Part shown: one piece after another, positions 25,465 to 32,102 of the stretch | How positions within the stretch are numbered: position 1 is the first letter of the stretch | How the letters are laid out: each line of letters opens with the position of its first letter | Virus record (IMG/VR): IMGVR_UViG_3300046009_000538 | Span: 1 to 36,304 of that record | Length of the DNA stretch: 36,304 nt | DNA from: a virus | Direction: 5' to 3' (one strand) | The notes under the pieces: generated by a model | Database searches by the model: none | Seen by the model: the letters and a program-made list of their open reading frames with translations, nothing else | Told to the model about the DNA's origin: nothing | Program-made: the position numbers and the translations under genes

Positions 25465-25712
25465 GTTTTCATGTTCCTTACATAAGCAGCAAAGCTAGAT
25501 GCTGTGTCGCCAAATGACTTCATTAAGCTGAACTCATTGGCTACCTCATCTAGGGTCTTGTTGCGTACAGGACAGTTTCTTCCTTGTGTACAGTCATAAG
25601 TGCAACAATCCATACCACTAGATTTGTTTGCTCTTAATATCTGCTTTCCAAGGTTACTGTTTTGTTCAACCATGTTAAAGGCTTCATCTTCCTCTTTAGT
25701 CCATTCAGTCAT
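25461..25712 (-). CDS. Small Cys-rich protein
   Basis: The ATG at 25712, preceded by CAGGAGAAGGT, gives 83 residues; a farther in-frame ATG at 25748 lacks such a site. The N-terminus is acidic (MTEWTKEEDEAFNM). The middle CCTYDCTQGRNCPVR is a compact Cys motif that may bind zinc. It ends the leftward operon, its stop overlapping the endolysin stop, so there is no room for a terminator here. The family is unknown. Confidence 0.7.
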   Translation of the reverse strand: MTEWTKEEDEAFNMVEQNSNLGKQILRANKSSGMDCCTYDCTQGRNCPVRNKTLDEVANEFSLMKSFGDTASSFAAYVRNMKT

Positions 25713-25867
25713 ACCTTCTCCTGTAAAGATATTGGGATGTAAATACAAGCCTTGTCTTTTGAGTTCTTAGTCCTGACTTGCAATGTAGAGAATACTCTTC
25801 TCTTACAGTTAAGACACTTGGCATCAGGCTCTTTTGGCTTGCAACCAATTTGGTTTAACACGTTCAT
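25709..25867 (-). CDS. Small protein with Cys pair
   Basis: The start at 25867 is set by the strong site AAGGAGGGTGAG immediately before it and by overlap with the upstream stop, giving 52 residues. CLNCKR suggests half of a zinc ribbon; another Cys precedes it (IGCKPKEPDAKC). The stop overlaps the next start by 4 bases. The function is not known. Confidence 0.6.
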   Translation of the reverse strand: MNVLNQIGCKPKEPDAKCLNCKRRVFSTLQVRTKNSKDKACIYIPISLQEKV

Positions 25868-26043
25868 CTCACCCTCCTTAGAGGAACTTCTTTCTTTTCT
25901 GGAGGAGGTGGTGTCATGTGTTCTGAAGGTGGAGTCCATCCATGTTTTCTCCATAGTGCTTGGACATCAGACCCTGATTCCCACTTGAAATCCTTGGTTG
26001 GAACAGAGGGATAACTGATCTTTGAATGTGGAGGAAGAGTCAT
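25864..26043 (-). CDS. Small hypothetical protein
   Basis: This 59-residue ORF is joined to both neighbours by 4-base ATGA overlaps. It is Pro- and Trp-rich: YPSVPTKDFKWESGSDVQAL, then WRKHGWTPPSE and a basic tail (EKKEVPLRRVR). The SGSDVQALWRKHGWTPP phrase appears in small phage proteins I associate with Burkholderiales phages. No function is known. Confidence 0.65.
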   Translation of the reverse strand: MTLPPHSKISYPSVPTKDFKWESGSDVQALWRKHGWTPPSEHMTPPPPEKKEVPLRRVR

Positions 26044-26372
26044 TTTGTCACCTTCATAATTCTTTGTTTTCTACCTGAACGACCATTGCGTGTACCAATA
26101 ATCTCAATAAATCCCTTGTCTAACAAAGCACGATAACGAGCTGTTATGGAGGAATATGGGTATTGGGGATACATCTCTAGCACCTGATCTGAAATACACC
26201 CCTCTGGGAAGCTCTTAATGGCCTCATAGACGAGTTGTTCTATCTTGGTGGTGTCAATGGCTTGGGATGCCTCATGGCTCGTTACAGGGTCTTCTTTGCG
26301 TACCAACTTAAATGCTGGTGTACCAAAGAATCTGTCCATTGACTGCTTCATGTTGTTAAAAATATCATTCAT
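26040..26372 (-). CDS. Winged-helix DNA-binding protein
   Basis: This protein has about 110 residues; a second start three bases upstream (26375) is possible, but 26372 fits the AGGAG spacing better. The segment DPVTSHEASQAI is typical of phage regulators, followed by a winged-helix pattern: CISDQVLEMYPQYPYSSITA (helix-turn-helix) and RYRALLDKGFIEIIGTRNGR (wing). It could regulate the leftward recombination operon or help replication. Domain class is likely; target unknown. Confidence 0.75.
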   Translation of the reverse strand: MNDIFNNMKQSMDRFFGTPAFKLVRKEDPVTSHEASQAIDTTKIEQLVYEAIKSFPEGCISDQVLEMYPQYPYSSITARYRALLDKGFIEIIGTRNGRSGRKQRIMKVTK

Positions 26373-26476
26373 CATTGACTCCTATTAGGTGAGGCTACTC
26401 GCTGCGTCTGTGCGTAATCAGAGGCTTTTGATCGCAACTGGCACAGCATCCGCTTTCGCCTCGTAAACTTACTCAA
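26372..26476 (-). CDS. Possible basic peptide, TTG start
   Basis: This 34-residue ORF fills the gap between the DUF736-like gene and the winged-helix gene. Its TTG overlaps the upstream stop (TTGA) and its TGA overlaps the downstream ATG (ATGA). An internal ATG lies at 26449. It is strongly basic (FTRRKRMLCQLRSKASDYAQ). The paired overlaps argue for translation; the rare start and small size argue against it. Confidence 0.4.
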   Translation of the reverse strand: MSKFTRRKRMLCQLRSKASDYAQTQRVASPNRSQ

Positions 26477-26712
26477 AAGGGCAGGTCTTCGTCTGCAAAA
26501 CTAGCCTTCTTAGGGGCTTGTTTAGGCTGATAATCTTCTTTGGGTGATACTGCTAAACCCATGAACTTGCCTGATTTACCTTCTTTGATCCAAGCAGATA
26601 GCCAGTAGTCCTGACCATTTACTGTGATATTTCCTTTATATGTAGGCGACCTTTCGTTTTCAATTTTGTCATTGCGAAAAAGTACACCACTATTATCTTT
26701 ACGATTTTCCAT
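26473..26712 (-). CDS. DUF736-like protein with SSB-type acidic tail
   Basis: This 79-residue protein has a beta-rich core (SGVLFRNDK, YKGNITVNGQDYWLSAWIKE, GKFMGLAVSPK) of the DUF736-like small-OB type. It ends in FADEDLPF, which looks like the acidic DDDIPF tail with which bacterial single-strand binding proteins recruit repair and replication partners. The next genes upstream include a single-strand annealing protein. I infer a minimal phage ssDNA-binding protein; sequence identity to classic SSB is not evident. Confidence 0.65.
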   Translation of the reverse strand: MENRKDNSGVLFRNDKIENERSPTYKGNITVNGQDYWLSAWIKEGKSGKFMGLAVSPKEDYQPKQAPKKASFADEDLPF

Positions 26713-27205
26713 TTAACACTCCTTTGTATGCTGAAAATTCTTGATGCAACTTGTTTGTTGCTTCTACTGCTACTAACTCTGCTAACTCTTTGTCTTCAAA
26801 ATATCCAAAACTATGACTCTTTGAATTGACTCTTAACTGTACTAACCATTTTTTATCTCTTTTATGCCATCTAACTCCTTTTGTTCCACTCTTATTGTCT
26901 GCACGAACTTTTTGATTCATAGCGTTTTGAGACTTTGTAGTTGGCCTTAAATTCTCAATCTTGTTGTTAATTTTATTGCCATCAATATGGTCAACAAACT
27001 CTGGCAAATAGCCGTGGTGATACAAAAATATAACTCTATGTGTTTTATAAAACTTCCCATAAACGTATGTTTTATGATATCCAGTTGATGGATCAAATGA
27101 TCCTGCTGGACTACCAACTTTTACACGATTGGCTGCTTTAAATTTCCAATATAAGATTCCATCTTTGTAATCAAAACATTCTTGAGCTTCTTTTTGTGTA
27201 AGCAT
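26699..27205 (-). CDS. HNH homing-type endonuclease with AP2 domain
   Basis: This 168-residue protein has an HNH_3-type nuclease core, VDHIDGNKINNKIENLRP (71-88), and a C-terminal AP2 DNA-binding domain (about 105-155: SGTKGVRWHKRDKKW, YFEDKELAELVAVEA). Proteins of this layout are free-standing homing endonucleases that spread by cutting phage DNA. It separates the annealing protein from the SSB-like gene and overlaps the latter by 14 bases, so that gene's ribosome site is retained inside it. The sequence is more AT-rich than its neighbours. Confidence 0.88.
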   Translation of the reverse strand: MLTQKEAQECFDYKDGILYWKFKAANRVKVGSPAGSFDPSTGYHKTYVYGKFYKTHRVIFLYHHGYLPEFVDHIDGNKINNKIENLRPTTKSQNAMNQKVRADNKSGTKGVRWHKRDKKWLVQLRVNSKSHSFGYFEDKELAELVAVEATNKLHQEFSAYKGVLNGKS

Positions 27206-27814
27206 TTATAACTCCTTAGCCTTTTTCAAAGCGGAACGCACTTTACTGGGAAGGAGTGTCCACAGGGCAATCTTTTGTTGATCGTCTAGGTTCTCTCCCT
27301 CTAACTTAACCCAAGCTGCCTTGGGATCACCTTGCTCACAAGTGGCAATCAGATCGACTGCCATTTCTTGTAAGTACTGTAATTCCTCTGGAGGAATATT
27401 GTCTTGTGCACCCTGAGTAGGTGTGATAACCACTGATTTACCCTCTTCAGGTAGGTCTTCACCAGCATAAATATACAGTCCCAAGCCATGCAGACTCAGA
27501 GCCTTGGTCATACAGCGCATGATGGCTGTGTTCACTGCAAAAGCATCAGGATTAGGAATGGCTTTGTTGCGGTAGTCCATCACAGGAAGCTGACAGGTCA
27601 TTGGTTTACCAAACATGGTGGCAGTAACAAACACCATTGCCGTACCATTGATATCCATGAAACACTTGTCTCCAAACATCTCTACCTTGTAGGAAGCAGT
27701 AGGATCGGCTTTGAGAGCCTCTGCCCATGCCCAAGCCCATGATAGGTAAGTCAGGTTGTTTTTCTTCTCTGTATGAGAATTAACATCTTTTTTAAGTAAC
27801 GCTTCTATTGACAT
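27206..27814 (-). CDS. Single-strand annealing protein (DUF1071/Sak-type)
   Basis: This 202-residue protein starts with KDVNSHTEKKNNLTYLSWAW (9-28), the hallmark of DUF1071. These proteins are counted among phage single-strand annealing recombinases of the Sak group. A mid-segment VNTAIMRCMTKALSLHGLGL (94-113) matches the conserved helix before LYIYAGEDLP. The C-terminus is helical and acidic-basic. It would promote annealing of phage DNA ends with the SSB-like protein, RusA and Ref-like nucleases. AAAGGAG precedes the start. Confidence 0.8.
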   Translation of the reverse strand: MSIEALLKKDVNSHTEKKNNLTYLSWAWAWAEALKADPTASYKVEMFGDKCFMDINGTAMVFVTATMFGKPMTCQLPVMDYRNKAIPNPDAFAVNTAIMRCMTKALSLHGLGLYIYAGEDLPEEGKSVVITPTQGAQDNIPPEELQYLQEMAVDLIATCEQGDPKAAWVKLEGENLDDQQKIALWTLLPSKVRSALKKAKEL

Positions 27815-27836
27815 ATTAACTCCTTTAAGTATTCAA

Positions 27837-28022
27837 TTAAATACAATAAGTATCTAATTCGTTTTCAATTATTTGCTTTTGTTGGTCAAGGTCTAAATCC
27901 TTGAACTCAATAAAGTCTGCTTCTTGGCAGCAAACTATTCTGTTTCCCTTGATTGTCAGGCAATAAGGACAGTATTTGATGTCAGAAAACTCTTCCAAAT
28001 AGGTCTGAAATAGTGTTTTCAT
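27837..28022 (-). CDS. Small Cys-containing protein
   Basis: This 61-residue protein overlaps the upstream gene by 4 bases. CPYC (18-21) and the later VCCQ may hold a zinc ion; the C-terminal part is an acidic helix (EFKDLDLDQQKQIIENELD). The family is unknown. It lies second in the leftward operon. Confidence 0.6.
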   Translation of the reverse strand: MKTLFQTYLEEFSDIKYCPYCLTIKGNRIVCCQEADFIEFKDLDLDQQKQIIENELDTYCI

Positions 28023-28219
28023 GTGAGCCTATCGAAAGCCATTTCCCAGAGAACATCACCTGCAAGATCGGTGAGCTTGTTTAACTCATCGTCTGTCAAT
28101 GGTGTTCCATCTTCGTAGCATCCACTTGAGAAGTAGGCATCAGAGAAATCTGGATAATCTCTGCTGTCTACTCCATCTACTTCTAGGTCTATAACCTTTT
28201 TTCCATTAAGAATCGGCAT
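28019..28219 (-). CDS. Small acidic hypothetical protein
   Basis: I begin this at 28219, where AGGAGTGAAT precedes the ATG, giving 66 residues; a farther ATG at 28273 has no comparable site. It is very acidic (DLEVDGVDSRDYPDFSDAYF; DDELNKLTDLAGD). It is the first gene of the leftward operon, close behind the predicted promoter at 28390-28417, so it is probably an early product. Acidic small early proteins can be DNA mimics, but nothing specific shows that here. Confidence 0.65.
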   Translation of the reverse strand: MPILNGKKVIDLEVDGVDSRDYPDFSDAYFSSGCYEDGTPLTDDELNKLTDLAGDVLWEMAFDRLT

Positions 28220-28389
28220 ATTCACTCCTATTTGTTTATCAAAAATGTCCGTTTTTGCAATTCGTCCCTGCATGATCTCCCGTGGATCTAGTTGGTCACA
28301 AGTTTCGATGGCATTGCAACTTTTTTACACGATGGACTTCGCATGAACACTGACCAACACCTTTAATGTGCCACAGGTTTTACAACTAT

Positions 28390-28417
28390 TTAATAGGGGT
28401 TTTCCCTAGTTACGCAA
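28390..28417 (-). promoter_or_regulatory. Predicted leftward promoter
   Basis: On the minus strand TTGCGT (28417-28412) and TATTAA (28395-28390) stand 16 bases apart. Both are weak matches to sigma-70 consensus. The palindrome at 28394-28408 lies across the spacer and -10 element, where a bound protein would block transcription. It would drive the genes from 28219 leftwards. Confidence 0.35.
28394..28408. promoter_or_regulatory. Operator-like palindrome TAGGG-N5-CCCTA
   Basis: Perfect 5-base arms flank GTTTT. The same arms and spacing occur at 34885-34899 (spacer ACAAA), and related AGGGT-N2-ACCCT sites lie at 31-42 and 35784-35795. All are in non-coding DNA. A phage regulator, perhaps one of the winged-helix proteins, may bind them. 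Confidence 0.45.
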
Positions 28418-28489
28418 AGTTTTTTCTATGCTAATCTGAAAAGACTTGTCCTATTAGTAAATAGCCCTTCTACCTACTTCCTTCTTCTT

Positions 28490-28669
28490 ATGCACGTTGA
28501 AATACTTGAACAAAGATGCGCTGAAGCCTTGCTTGGGTACTCTCAAACAATGGCAGATGCTTACACAACCGAACCAGAGGACTTAGATGCTTCTATGACC
28601 GCCTTGCTTGCTAGAACGCTAGAACTCCATCTAAACCGCAAAATCAATTTGGAGAACCTTTTCAAATGA
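28490..28669 (+). CDS. Small hypothetical protein, first of rightward operon
   Basis: This 59-residue ORF ends with a 4-base overlap with the winged-helix gene, which supports it. It is acidic and helical (EILEQRCAEALLGYSQTMAD; EPEDLDASMTALLARTLELH). No clear ribosome site precedes the ATG at 28490, so a leaderless or later start (ATG at 28550) is possible. The family is not recognised. Confidence 0.55.
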   Translation: MHVEILEQRCAEALLGYSQTMADAYTTEPEDLDASMTALLARTLELHLNRKINLENLFK

Positions 28670-29031
28670 CTCAAGCCATGATCATTAAAGCTCTGCAAAA
28701 TGGGCCACTTACTTCACAAGAGGTCTGTGATTTAACAGGAATGCCTAAATCATCTGTATTGTCAACAGCTAAGAAGTTGAGATACAAAGGTGAGCTAACG
28801 ACAGAAGAGGTTAAGGTTGGTCGCTATAGAGTTGCCAGGTACACCCTTGCTGACCACTTGATTGAGAGCAAGCCAAAAGATGAAGCCCGCTGCTTGCTAA
28901 ATCCTTTTGACATCAGAAATGCCAAAGGTATCTTTAGTAAATCAGAATATGCGGTTATGAATGCACAAGCTAAACGATTGCTTGGTAGACCAAAACCTGC
29001 GAAAGAAATCACAAATAATCAATTTATTTGA
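28666..29031 (+). CDS. Winged-helix transcription regulator
   Basis: This 121-residue protein has an N-terminal winged helix: MIIKALQNGPLTSQEVCDLT, then GMPKSSVLSTAKKLRYKGEL as recognition helix, then VKVGRYRVARYTL as wing. The C-terminus is a charged linker with SKSEYAVMNAQAKRL. It sits at the head of the early operon, next to a divergent control region, and is the natural candidate to act on the shared palindromes. Target inferred. Confidence 0.72.
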   Translation: MTQAMIIKALQNGPLTSQEVCDLTGMPKSSVLSTAKKLRYKGELTTEEVKVGRYRVARYTLADHLIESKPKDEARCLLNPFDIRNAKGIFSKSEYAVMNAQAKRLLGRPKPAKEITNNQFI

Positions 29032-29060
29032 TTTACAAAGTAGAATTCTTTTGATATTAT
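29032..29060 (+). promoter_or_regulatory. Strong sigma-70-like promoter
   Basis: TTTACA (29032-29037) and TATTAT (29055-29060) are each one base from consensus and are exactly 17 bases apart. The start point would be about 29067. It overlaps the stop of the winged-helix gene and serves the replication gene at 29158. It implies use of host RNA polymerase. Confidence 0.65.
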
Positions 29061-29072
29061 GGAATCCAGCTA

Positions 29073-29093
29073 GGTCGGACTAATTACCCGACC
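29073..29093 (+). other. Hairpin in 5' leader of replication gene
   Basis: GGTCGG and CCGACC form perfect 6-base arms around a 9-base loop, just after the predicted transcription start. No T-run follows, so termination is unlikely. It may stabilise the mRNA or be an operator for a repressor. Confidence 0.5.
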
Positions 29094-29157
29094 GAAAAGA
29101 GTTATCCCTTCTCCTGCTGGCAATTCCTTCTAAGGGTGTTTTAAAAAAGCGGAAATC

Positions 29158-29994
29158 ATGCACTTTTACAAGTTTCACATTGGTGACTACATGAGTCACA
29201 CTCGCCATCTTTCTTTGTTAGAAGACTTGGCATACAGAAGACTTTTAGACTTCTATTTTCTCCATGAACAACCAATTAGGCACAGAGATGCTGCTAGACA
29301 CATTGGCATGAGAGATCACGAGGAGGATGTTTTAACAGTCCTTAATGAGTTCTTTTTGTCCACAGAAAATGGGTTTATCAATGTTCGTGCAGACAAAGAA
29401 ATAGCCGAATTTCGTAAGCATCAAGCCGTTTCTGCTTATGGTGCGTTTGTCAGGGATAACCCAACATTGAAGCATTTGGTCAATAAAGAGGACTTTGTGT
29501 TTCATTATTTGTCATTGTCCATTGATGTTTATATAGGTACATTGAGGGCTAATGATGTACCCATCGTGGACACATCATCGGGTGACGATGCACCATTAAC
29601 CAATAACCATAAACCAATAACCAATAACCAAGATAAGAAGGCACTCGGCAAACGCCTCGCCAATGATTTTTCTTTTCCATTGGAATGGGAGCAGTTTTGT
29701 AAAGAGACAAGGCCAGAGCTTCACCCCACCAGAACCTTTGATCAATTCAAAGATTATTGGATAGCCCAAGCTGGTCAGAAAGGTGTGAAGCTAGATTGGT
29801 TTGCTACATGGCGTAATTGGGTGAGAAGCACTCACGCACCTAAACCAAACCCTGCTGACAACATAAGGCTCACAGTTGCGTCATCAAATGAGCCTGACCC
29901 TCAACTTTTAAAGATTATGGCTGATGACAAAAAAGCAGTCCCACCTTCTTTGGAAGTGTTGGCTAAGATGGCTGAGTTAAGGAGAAAAGCATGA
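29158..29994 (+). CDS. Replication protein (DUF1376 plus DnaT-like C-terminus)
   Basis: This 278-residue protein starts with the DUF1376 (YdaU) pattern HFYKFHIGDYMSHTRHLSLL (2-21) and EDLAYRRLLDFYFLHEQPI. A polar linker follows. The C-terminal part has FPLEWEQFCKETRPELH, FKDYWIAQAGQKGVKLDWFA and TWRNWVR, which resemble the ssDNA-binding domain of DnaT-type primosome proteins. It probably helps load host helicase at the phage origin, since the phage has no polymerase. Direct repeats of ACCAATAACC (29597-29629) code NNHKPITNN and could be part of an origin. Confidence 0.75.
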   Translation: MHFYKFHIGDYMSHTRHLSLLEDLAYRRLLDFYFLHEQPIRHRDAARHIGMRDHEEDVLTVLNEFFLSTENGFINVRADKEIAEFRKHQAVSAYGAFVRDNPTLKHLVNKEDFVFHYLSLSIDVYIGTLRANDVPIVDTSSGDDAPLTNNHKPITNNQDKKALGKRLANDFSFPLEWEQFCKETRPELHPTRTFDQFKDYWIAQAGQKGVKLDWFATWRNWVRSTHAPKPNPADNIRLTVASSNEPDPQLLKIMADDKKAVPPSLEVLAKMAELRRKA

Positions 29995-31076
29995 CATACA
30001 GAAAATCAATCAAAGTTGAGCAAGATGCAATCACTGATGAAATTAGCAAAGCATTTGATTATCAGTTTAATGGAACAACAACTTTTGAGACTCCATTTTT
30101 GCCAGAATTACCAAAAGAATATGGTATCGGTTTGATTGTTGGCGCAAGTGGAAGTGGGAAGTCATCCTTGCTTCAAAGTTTTGGAAAAGAAGAGGAATTA
30201 TTTTGGGACGAAAGCAAAGCTATTTGTTCACATTTTGTTGATGCAACAGAAGCACAAGAAAAGTTAGGCGGTGTTGGCTTTAACTCAATTCCATCTTGGT
30301 TAAGACCATATCATGTTTTGTCAACGGGAGAGAGGTTTAGAGCTGATTTGGCAAGACGCTTAAAGACAAACTCAGTAATTGATGAATTTACATCCGTTGT
30401 TGACAGAAATGTTGCAAAGTCATGCGCTTATGCAATTAGACGATATGTTGACAAAAAAGACTTAAAAAACATAGTTTTTGCGTCATGCCATTACGACATT
30501 ATTGAATGGTTGCAACCAGATTGGGTTTTTGATACAACTACAAACCGACTTACTGTCGGAAGGGGGTCAGTTCGGCCAGAAATTGAATTGGAAGTATTAC
30601 CTTGTTCAATCCAAACTTGGAAAATGTTTTGCCACCATCACTATCTCTCAGGAAACATCAATAAAAGTTCACGATGTTGGTTCGCAATATGGGGAGGAAC
30701 GATTGTTGGATTTGCCGCAGTTATCACTCTTCCATGCGGAACATTAACTAACTCATGGAAGGGGCATAGAACAGTCATATTGCCTGATTACCAAGGTTTG
30801 GGGTTAGGAGTAAGGCTAAGTGATGCTATTGGCGAAATACACATCCAAAATGGGTTGCGTTATTTTTCCAAAACTGGACATATTCGATTAGGTGAATACA
30901 GAAATGCTTCTAAAAATTGGAGGCCAACAACTCATAACATGGAGGATAGATCAAGGCAATACGCTCGTTCTATTAAAAACAAGCCAAATACTTTTTATTC
31001 AAAAGAATTGATGGAAAAACACGCAAGCAGAATATGTTATTGCCATGAATATGTTGGTAAAAATGTCTCACTATGA
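29991..31076 (+). CDS. ABC-type ATPase fused to GNAT acyltransferase
   Basis: This 361-residue protein has two domains. The ATPase (about 40-195) has Walker A GASGSGKS (51-58), signature LSTGE (110-114), Walker B SVIDEF (128-133) and an H-loop His167 (FASCHYDI). The GNAT-like part (about 205-315) has HHHYLSGNINKSSRCW and an acyl-CoA loop ILPDYQGLGLG (263-273). The layout matches COG2401, ABC ATPase fused to acetyltransferase. Phage versions are uncharacterised, but GNAT-fold Mom of phage Mu modifies adenine in DNA, so base modification against restriction is possible. The gene is AT-rich and inserted after replication genes with a 4-base overlap. Confidence 0.85.
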   Translation: MTYRKSIKVEQDAITDEISKAFDYQFNGTTTFETPFLPELPKEYGIGLIVGASGSGKSSLLQSFGKEEELFWDESKAICSHFVDATEAQEKLGGVGFNSIPSWLRPYHVLSTGERFRADLARRLKTNSVIDEFTSVVDRNVAKSCAYAIRRYVDKKDLKNIVFASCHYDIIEWLQPDWVFDTTTNRLTVGRGSVRPEIELEVLPCSIQTWKMFCHHHYLSGNINKSSRCWFAIWGGTIVGFAAVITLPCGTLTNSWKGHRTVILPDYQGLGLGVRLSDAIGEIHIQNGLRYFSKTGHIRLGEYRNASKNWRPTTHNMEDRSRQYARSIKNKPNTFYSKELMEKHASRICYCHEYVGKNVSL

Positions 31077-31185
31077 CGCTATGAAACTATTGGACAAGGT
31101 GCGTGAGGGAGTGCCATATCCTCTCCATCTGATAAACAAAGCCTTAGAGCTTACTGGCGACTTATGTATTCCAGAAGAAACCTAG
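31063..31185 (+). CDS. Small hypothetical protein
   Basis: This 40-residue ORF overlaps the ABC-GNAT gene by 14 bases and the next gene by 22. The sequence MSHYDAMKLLDKVREGVPYP followed by LHLINKALELTGDL looks like a compact helical protein with a pattern I know from phages. No clear ribosome site. Probably real; the function is unknown. Confidence 0.55.
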   Translation: MSHYDAMKLLDKVREGVPYPLHLINKALELTGDLCIPEET

Positions 31186-31373
31186 AAAGCCCAAGCGATA
31201 GGGTAATCCTCGAGATGTCAGAGGCAAGGGAACTCTATCGCAATTGGGAGTCATCTAAGAATCGTGATCTCATTCGTGCCAGATTGGAGAGAGCCGAGCG
31301 AATCTATGGTGTTGGTGCTAGAGACAGAATCCGAGAATACATGAACAGAATGAGAGATGGGACATTGCTATGA
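31164..31373 (+). CDS. Small basic helical protein
   Basis: This 69-residue Arg-rich protein (RDLIRARLERAERIYGVGAR; MNRMRDGTLL) overlaps the RusA gene by 4 bases. It is likely all helix and could bind nucleic acid. A later in-frame ATG is at 31215, so the start is uncertain. The family is not recognised. Confidence 0.6.
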   Translation: MYSRRNLESPSDRVILEMSEARELYRNWESSKNRDLIRARLERAERIYGVGARDRIREYMNRMRDGTLL

Positions 31374-31798
31374 GCTTTATGGTCACTTTTAAAGTTGACG
31401 CTGACCCTGTTGGCAAACAAAGAGCAAGGTATGCCAAACGTGGAAATCACGTTATGGCTTACACCCCTGACAAAACAAGAAACTATGAGTCTTTAATAAA
31501 AGAAGCCGCAATAGAAGCAATGGGAAGTAGCGAACCCTTGGAAACCCCTGTAACGCTGTATTTGTACATCAGAGCGCCAATCCCTAAGTCTTTGCCTAAA
31601 AAGCGGATAGAAGCCTGTTTAAACGGCTTAGAAAAGCCAATTAAGAAGCCAGATGCATCCAATGTGCTTAAAAGTGTAGAAGACGCTATGAATGGAGTTG
31701 TTTACAAGGATGATTCGCAGATCGTGAATATCCATGTTTCCAAGGTTTATTCAAGTGTTTCAGGAGTAGATGTTTGCATAAAAGAATGCTTGGATTAG
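31370..31798 (+). CDS. rusA: RusA-type Holliday junction resolvase
   Basis: This 142-residue enzyme cuts four-way DNA junctions. The RusA fold is clear: KQRARYAKRG near the N-terminus, then KPDASNVLKSVEDAMNG (93-109) and KDDSQIVNIH (113-122), with the catalytic Asp residues at 95, 105 and 114/115. Along with annealing and Ref-like proteins it makes up the phage recombination set, here used to clear branched DNA before packaging. An alternative ATG lies 9 bases downstream of the chosen start. Confidence 0.92.
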   Translation: MSFMVTFKVDADPVGKQRARYAKRGNHVMAYTPDKTRNYESLIKEAAIEAMGSSEPLETPVTLYLYIRAPIPKSLPKKRIEACLNGLEKPIKKPDASNVLKSVEDAMNGVVYKDDSQIVNIHVSKVYSSVSGVDVCIKECLD

Positions 31799-31811
31799 GG
31801 TAAGTCCTAAT
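31794..31811. promoter_or_regulatory. Inverted repeat behind resolvase gene
   Basis: ATTAGG and CCTAAT are 6-base arms around GTAAGT, spanning the RusA stop. The core TAGGG-N4-TCCTA differs by one base from the AGGG/CCCT palindromes in the divergent regions. It could be a weak operator for the following genes. No T-run follows. Confidence 0.35.
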
Positions 31812-31862
31812 ACAAAACCTTGCAAAACAAGACTAACATTTAATTTTTAACAGGAGTGAATG

Positions 31863-32102
31863 ATGGAAAAAACTTGGGAATTTGATACAACAATCGGTCA
31901 AGGTAGCGAAGTAGTGACAGTTGTCTATGAATACGAAATAGACGAGGATAAATCCACATATAACGAATCAGTCAAAGAAGTTTGGTTCTCTGGGCGTGAT
32001 ATTGTGGGATGTATGTCACAAGAGGCTTGTGCTGAATTGGAAATGGAGGCGGCAATGCGCTTTCAGCATCACAAGCTGAACTACAAGATGGAGGATGTAT
32101 GA
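31863..32102 (+). CDS. Small acidic hypothetical protein
   Basis: This 79-residue protein follows a 64-base gap and an AGGAG site; ATG codons at 31860 and 31863 are both usable and the second has better spacing. It is acidic and mixed alpha/beta (EFDTTIGQGSEVVTVVYEYE; SQEACAELEMEAAMRF). The family is not known. It overlaps the next gene by 4 bases. Confidence 0.65.
   Translation: MEKTWEFDTTIGQGSEVVTVVYEYEIDEDKSTYNESVKEVWFSGRDIVGCMSQEACAELEMEAAMRFQHHKLNYKMEDV

Larger units (their letters stand above)
28220..28489. other. Divergent intergenic control region
   Basis: These about 270 bases separate the leftward recombination operon from the rightward early operon. They contain the palindrome TAGGG-GTTTT-CCCTA (28394-28408), a predicted leftward promoter over it and a run of seven T at 28320-28326. 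No tRNA or confident hairpin terminator is visible. Confidence 0.6.

Noticed and set aside
25465-25500. Bidirectional terminator between endolysin and the leftward operon
   Set aside because: The genes overlap at their stops and no hairpin with T-run is visible.
30478-30747. Open frame within the ABC-GNAT gene
   Set aside because: Fully inside a gene with clear domain motifs; no initiation signal.
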